From positions 1 to 37,253 of the forward strand of contig JBJFFE010000057.1 in the NCBI GenBank assembly GCA_051891435.1: 37,253 nucleotides of DNA, read 5' to 3'. The translations under genes were made by a program, and so were the position numbers. Below, one piece after another: positions 34,486-37,253 of the stretch. The notes below the pieces were generated by a model that was not told the DNA's origin, made no database searches, and worked only from the letters and a program-made list of their open reading frames with translations. How positions within the stretch are numbered: the first letter of the stretch is position 1; each line of letters begins with the position of its first letter. Origin of the DNA: UMGS1933 sp051891435. Its GTDB lineage: Bacteria; Bacillota; Clostridia; TANB77; CAG-508.

Positions 34486-34723
34486 AAAAAGCACCCCTAA
34501 AGATGTTTTTCATCTTTAGGGGTGCTTTTATAACACGGTTCCACCCTAATTTTATCTTAATTTTAGACTATATCGCGTCTTACACGTCTAACTTTTAATT
34601 AGAAAACTCCGAGGTAGTTTTTCAAATACGTTTTCTAAGATTAGCTTTCAGCGCATCCACTAATCCTCTCTTTTAGAAACCTTTATTTTACTCTGTCTCA
34701 TCATCGTTTATTTATTTACACTA
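34486..34723 (-). promoter_or_regulatory. T-box leader of thrS
   Basis: The conserved T-box sequence AGGGTGGAACCGTG (34535-34548) is followed by a long perfect terminator hairpin (AAAGCACCCCTAAAGATG with its complement, loop TTTTT) at 34487-34529. Stem I contains the AGAGAGGATTAGTGGATGCG region. The probable specifier is ACC (34613-34615) in CTACC, fitting threonine. Uncharged tRNA-Thr should favour the antiterminator and thrS expression. Specifier placement is by eye. Confidence 0.9.
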
Positions 34724-34729
34724 ATTATT

Positions 34730-34757
34730 ATTATACTCTTTTTATGAATTTTGTCAA
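34730..34757 (-). promoter_or_regulatory. Promoter of the T-box/thrS transcript
   Basis: TTGACA (34752-34757) and TATAAT (34730-34735) on the minus strand have a 16-nt spacer. The -35 box lies right after the stop region of the sleB-like gene. Confidence 0.75.
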
Positions 34758-34762
34758 GTAGT

Positions 34763-35453
34763 TTACTTGCAAAATCTATGATTTCCTATTGTTACTGTAA
34801 CTGGTCTTGACCATATCCACGAGTTTGTTGCTGTTTTTGGATTAAAATAATATAGAGCTCCATAACTAGGATCCCATCCATTCATTGCATCTTGGGCTGC
34901 ATTTTTTGCTGTTTGATTTGGTGTTAAGTTTATTTGTCCATCATTTACTACACTAAATGCACCTGATTGATATATTACTCCTGATACTGTATTTGGGAAA
35001 GATGAACTTTTTACTCTATTTAATACTACTGCTGCCACTGCAACTTGTCCGAGTATAGCTTTCTCCTCGTGCTTCGGCATAAACTAGACGAGCTAACAGA
35101 TTCAAATCTGTTGTATTATTTGTTTGAGAAGTAGAAGTAGTAGTTGAATTAAATATTCCCATTGCAGCTAAAGTTTTAGGACCCGCAATTCCATCTACAA
35201 CTAATCCATTTTTAGATTGGAACCACTTTACTGCTGCAAGAGTTTGGCTTCCATAAATTCCATCTATATTTCCATTATAATATCCCCATCTTTTTAGTTT
35301 TGTTTGAATTAGCCTAACTTCTTCTCCTCTCGAACCATATTTTGATAAAGCATATACAGAGTTTGTATCTTCTTTTATAAAAATATTGTACGTGAAAAAT
35401 GAAATTATTGTTATAGCAAGTAAAATTATCGCTATTGTTTTTCTTTTTCGCAT
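34763..35453 (-). CDS. sleB: SleB-like cell wall hydrolase with peptidoglycan-binding domain, read through one CGGA site
   Basis: A spore cortex-lytic or cell wall hydrolase of 229 aa. It has a Lys/Arg-rich signal anchor, a peptidoglycan-binding domain (GSRGEEVRLIQTKLKRWGYYNG...GIYGSQTLAAVKWFQ), a Ser/Thr linker, then the SleB/CwlJ catalytic domain ARLVYAEARGESYTGQVAVAAVVLNR, with Glu catalytic candidates, through GALYYFNP and IGNHRFCK. The frame breaks at ACT CGG A (35048-35054). The zero frame stops nine codons later. Skipping the C gives the conserved YTGQVAVAAVVLNRV. Its SD AAAGGTGG is inside an inverted repeat. Confidence 0.93.
35048..35051 (-). other. CGGA recoding site in the sleB-like gene
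   Basis: In-frame CGG follows a Thr ACT codon. Skipping the C gives GGA (Gly) in EGQVAVAAV-type sequence that is nearly invariant in SleB/CwlJ catalytic domains. Confidence 0.9.
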
Positions 35454-35510
35454 AAAAAAACCACCTTTGAAACTTTTTTCTTATTATTTCCAAAAGCGGT
35501 TTTTTTATGC
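35450..35510 (-). promoter_or_regulatory. Inverted repeat covering the sleB-like ribosome binding site and start
   Basis: GCATAAAAAAACC (35498-35510 read on the minus strand) pairs perfectly with GGTTTTTTTATGC (35450-35462), which includes the ATG of the sleB-like gene and abuts its SD. It may end the upstream ORF6N-gene transcript while also masking the start in read-through RNA. Confidence 0.55.
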
Positions 35511-35514
35511 AAAT

Positions 35515-36393
35515 TCAAATGTTGTGTATAATTTTTTCTATAATTTCTATATCTTCTATTTTATTAATTCCAAAACATTTTTTACCTAAATCTTTTATTG
35601 AAGCTCCTAAATGGTACATTTCTTTATTATCGATTATTATAAATCTATCATGAAATTTATTCGTTTTTGCAACTTTTAATACAGGATATTCTTTATTAAA
35701 TTTTTGAATATCTAAATTTTGAATATTACTTTTGTTAGATGTTAAAATAACTACTTCTACATTATTTTTCTTTTTGATTAGCATTTTTAAGATACTGTCA
35801 TCAACATAATTATCTATAATAAAAATTTTTTTATTTGCTCTTTTTATAATATCTATAATTATATTGTATGCATCATATATTTGTCCTTCAAAAAATATTT
35901 TTTGCTTTATATTTTCTTCTTGTTGTAGTTGATTGAAAACTTCGTCAAATTTTTTATCATGTTCTAGCAGTTTATATTCCACATTTGTTAATCGTTCAAA
36001 TAGTTGTCCATTAGCAGATATAAATTTTCTCATTTCAATAAATGTATTAACAATTTTGATACTCACATTAACCGCAACTTCACTTTTTAATACGCCCGCA
36101 AGCATAGTAATTCCATACTCAGTAAATACATATGGTAAATATTTTCTATGTTGTCCTCGTCCATTTTCGTTTAAGGTGAAATTTTTGCACCTTAAAGATT
36201 TATATTCTTCATTGGTTAGTTGAAAGCAATAATATTCAGGAAACCTCTCAATATTATTTTTAACATTTCTATTAAGATCTTTAGTTGTATATTTAAAGAG
36301 TCTTGCCACATCACTATCTAGCATTACTTGTTTTCCTCTTATTGTATATATTAAATCTTTTATTTCTTCATTAGATAATTTATTTTCTTCCAT
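35515..36393 (-). CDS. ORF6N-domain protein with C-terminal PLD-like domain
   Basis: A 292-aa protein. Residues 1-100 are an ORF6N (KilA-N-related) DNA-binding domain: IRGKQVMLDSDVARLFKYTTKDLNRNVKNNIERFPEYYCFQL, then RKYLPYVFTEYGITMLAGVL. A helical linker (120-165) leads to a single phospholipase D-like domain with DAYNIIIDIIKRANKKIFIIDNYVDD and a variant HKD motif, HDRFIIID, in place of HxKxxxxD. ORF6N proteins are typical of phages and mobile elements and are widespread in Clostridia. A perfect palindrome covers its promoter, suggesting autoregulation. A nuclease or structural DNA-binding role is possible but unproven. Confidence 0.85.
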   Translation of the reverse strand: MEENKLSNEEIKDLIYTIRGKQVMLDSDVARLFKYTTKDLNRNVKNNIERFPEYYCFQLTNEEYKSLRCKNFTLNENGRGQHRKYLPYVFTEYGITMLAGVLKSEVAVNVSIKIVNTFIEMRKFISANGQLFERLTNVEYKLLEHDKKFDEVFNQLQQEENIKQKIFFEGQIYDAYNIIIDIIKRANKKIFIIDNYVDDSILKMLIKKKNNVEVVILTSNKSNIQNLDIQKFNKEYPVLKVAKTNKFHDRFIIIDNKEMYHLGASIKDLGKKCFGINKIEDIEIIEKIIHNI

Positions 36394-36407
36394 ATTTTCA
36401 CGACCTT

Positions 36408-36452
36408 GTTTTAAACTATATATAGTTTAAAACATTTGTTTGCCTTTGTCAA
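36408..36452 (-). promoter_or_regulatory. Promoter with 26-bp perfect palindromic operator
   Basis: On the minus strand TTGACA (36447-36452) and TAAACT (36424-36429) have a 17-nt spacer. A perfect palindrome of half-site GTTTTAAACTATA (36408-36433) covers the -10 box, 15 nt upstream of the ORF6N gene start. A dimeric repressor, plausibly the ORF6N protein itself, could bind here. Confidence 0.7.
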
Positions 36453-36580
36453 GTATTTTATAAATATTTATTTTTTTAATTTATATAACTAAAAACTTAC
36501 TAAACCGTATTAGTTCTTAAGTTGTACCTAAGTGGTGGAGATTAAGTTAGTTGTTACAGATAACTTATTCGTAAACTTTA

Positions 36581-36602
36581 TGGTGGAGATGGAGGGAGTT
36601 GA
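36581..36602 (-). repeat. Duplicate of the tmRNA 3' end (att-like)
   Basis: Twenty-two bases identical to the last 22 nt of the tmRNA gene including CCA (36715-36736), in the same orientation, 134 nt downstream of the gene end. A shorter 10-base copy is at 36533-36542. Integrases commonly use the ssrA 3' end and leave such copies. No integrase gene is present, and the stretch between the copies has no gene, so this looks like a remnant. Confidence 0.7.
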
Positions 36603-36616
36603 CAAGCCGCGTCGGG

Positions 36617-36639
36617 AAAAAGGTTCACTGAACCTTTTT
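36617..36639. terminator. Hairpin between ssrA copies
   Basis: AAAAAGGTTC pairs with GAACCTTTTT around an ACT loop, with T runs on both sides. It is a plausible terminator in either direction in the gene-free stretch 36453-36714. Confidence 0.7.
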
Positions 36640-36671
36640 CTTTTCCTCCTTTTCAACTCCTCTAATTAAAT

Positions 36672-36708
36672 ACAAAAAAACAAAACCACAGCTTTTGCTG
36701 TGATTTTA
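36672..36708 (-). terminator. Terminator after tmRNA
   Basis: CACAGC-aaaa-GCTGTG followed by GTTTTGTTTTTTT on the minus strand, a few bases past the tmRNA CCA. Confidence 0.85.
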
Positions 36709-36714
36709 TTTTTT

Positions 36715-37066
36715 TGGTGGAGATGGAGGGAGTTGAACCCTCGTCCAATAATTTTTCCACATAGATTTCTACGAGTGTAGTTTGTTATTGTTTTTTCCCT
36801 CTATTCCTTGCAAACAAACACGCTTGGAATTTTGGTAGCCTTTTTTTACCCATTATCCTCAAGGCAAGAATAACTTTGTTTCCTACTCTAGTCGACGCCT
36901 TATCCATAACAGTAGGCTTTATGGTAAAACGACACTGCGCCTAGGCAGCGTATGCTAATTGATTATCAGCGTTTATTTTTATTTCGCTTTTTTTAAGTGG
37001 CCAAAGCGACCATCCACTACTCGCTACCTATACTTCTAAATTACTGTCGAAACCCATTACATCCCC
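36715..37066 (-). ncRNA. ssrA: tmRNA
   Basis: Rescues stalled ribosomes. The 5' end GGGGATGTAATGGGTTTCGACAG and 3' end GAGGGTTCAACTCCCTCCATCTCCACCA form the tRNA-like domain with a full acceptor stem. The tag reading frame most likely resumes at GCT after AATAAAC and encodes ADNQLAYAA followed by TAG. It ends in Tyr-Ala-Ala rather than the usual Leu-Ala-Ala. Pseudoknot elements follow, and the length of 352 nt is normal. Its 3' end is duplicated downstream. Confidence 0.97.
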
Positions 37067-37083
37067 ATAATACTTACTTTAAT

Positions 37084-37112
37084 ATTATACTATCTTTTTT
37101 TAATTTATACAA
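37084..37112 (-). promoter_or_regulatory. Promoter of tmRNA
   Basis: TTGTAT (37107-37112) and TATAAT (37084-37089) on the minus strand have a 17-nt spacer, about 17 nt upstream of the mature 5' end. Confidence 0.8.
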
Positions 37113-37130
37113 CTATTTTTTTATTATCTC

Positions 37131-37159
37131 TTGCATATTTTTTTGTTATATGTTAATAT
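37131..37159 (+). promoter_or_regulatory. Promoter of tRNA-Trp
   Basis: TTGCAT (37131-37136) and TAATAT (37154-37159) have a 17-nt spacer. The start point would be about ten bases before the tRNA. Confidence 0.55.
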
Positions 37160-37176
37160 AATTTAGTAATATTTTT

Positions 37177-37251
37177 AGGGGTATAGTGTTAATGGTAGCA
37201 CATCGGTCTCCAAAACCGCCTGTGAGGGTTCGAGTCCTTCTACCCCTGCCA
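37177..37251 (+). tRNA. tRNA-Trp (anticodon CCA)
   Basis: The acceptor AGGGGTA pairs with TACCCCT, with discriminator G and encoded CCA. The anticodon loop CTCCAAA has seven bases and anticodon CCA, the normal UGG decoder. It offers no support for tryptophan at CGG (which would need CCG) or UGA. Confidence 0.97.
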
Positions 37252-37253
37252 CA

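Noticed and set aside
401..35051. The nine frame breaks as sequencing or assembly errors
   Set aside because: Errors would not fall exclusively on an in-frame CGG at a codon boundary before a conserved Gly. C insertions before GG in the other two phases, or other indels, are not seen in any gene here.
401..35051. CGG reassigned to another amino acid, as known for some Bacillota
   Set aside because: Reassignment keeps the frame. Here the downstream conserved sequence is in the +1 frame, so no amino acid at CGG can explain it.
1..37253. CRISPR arrays, rRNA genes, complete insertion sequences
   Set aside because: I looked for regularly spaced repeats, rRNA signatures and transposase genes and found none.

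Overview
The window looks like a chromosomal segment of a low-GC, anaerobic, spore-related member of the Clostridia (Bacillota). The evidence is the AT-rich coding, AGA-dominated arginine, SD-driven starts, a T-box leader, a CotJ-type coat operon, a SleB-like cortex hydrolase, type III glutamine synthetase, and DUF951, DUF1653 and DUF421 housekeeping genes. Nearly all genes lie on the minus strand. Species cannot be assigned from the sequence.

The central observation is a translational rule. Seven otherwise intact genes (dusB, rodA, a DUF421 protein, a putative metallopeptidase, gltX, a nucleoside-type ABC permease and a sleB-like gene) are each interrupted in frame. Each interruption falls exactly at an in-frame CGG codon, nine sites in all. 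Skipping the C, so that the next codon is GGN = Gly, restores the full-length conserved protein every time. I found no in-frame CGG read as arginine in any other gene, although about 40 CGG trinucleotides occur out of frame in coding sequence. The simplest reading is that CGGN is decoded as one glycine with a +1 frame change, by a quadruplet-reading tRNA-Gly or by slippage at an unassigned codon. No such tRNA lies in the window.

Layout from low to high coordinates: minD-minE-rodA-dusB with two foldback repeats (1-4044); a YgjP-like protein with a promoter and possible LexA box, and a divergent dicarboxylate symporter (4188-6369); DUF421/DUF4363 (6400-7480); a holin-4-like membrane protein (7629-8003); queuosine genes queA and tgt with a WG-repeat protein, a small membrane protein and a metallopeptidase (8049-13007); DUF951 and gltX (13020-15028); a candidate type I toxin-antitoxin locus (15303-15627); small DUF1653, HD and unknown genes and tRNA-Leu (15658-17208); a BMP-family nucleoside ABC transporter plus MTA/SAH nucleosidase (17302-22928); cotJABC (23024-24297); pyk, a TRIC-like channel and glnN (24401-28603); glucan phosphorylase and type II pantothenate kinase (28782-32252); T-box-controlled thrS (32372-34757); a sleB-like gene; an ORF6N/PLD-like gene with a palindromic operator; tmRNA with a duplicated 3' end; and tRNA-Trp at the window edge.

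Two families of foldback repeats are present. Family 1 (three copies) has conserved ends and a different self-complementary interior in each copy. All copies sit in the same orientation 20-70 nt upstream of a minus-strand start codon (rodA, DUF951, thrS). Family 2 has one complete copy and one arm at the window edge.
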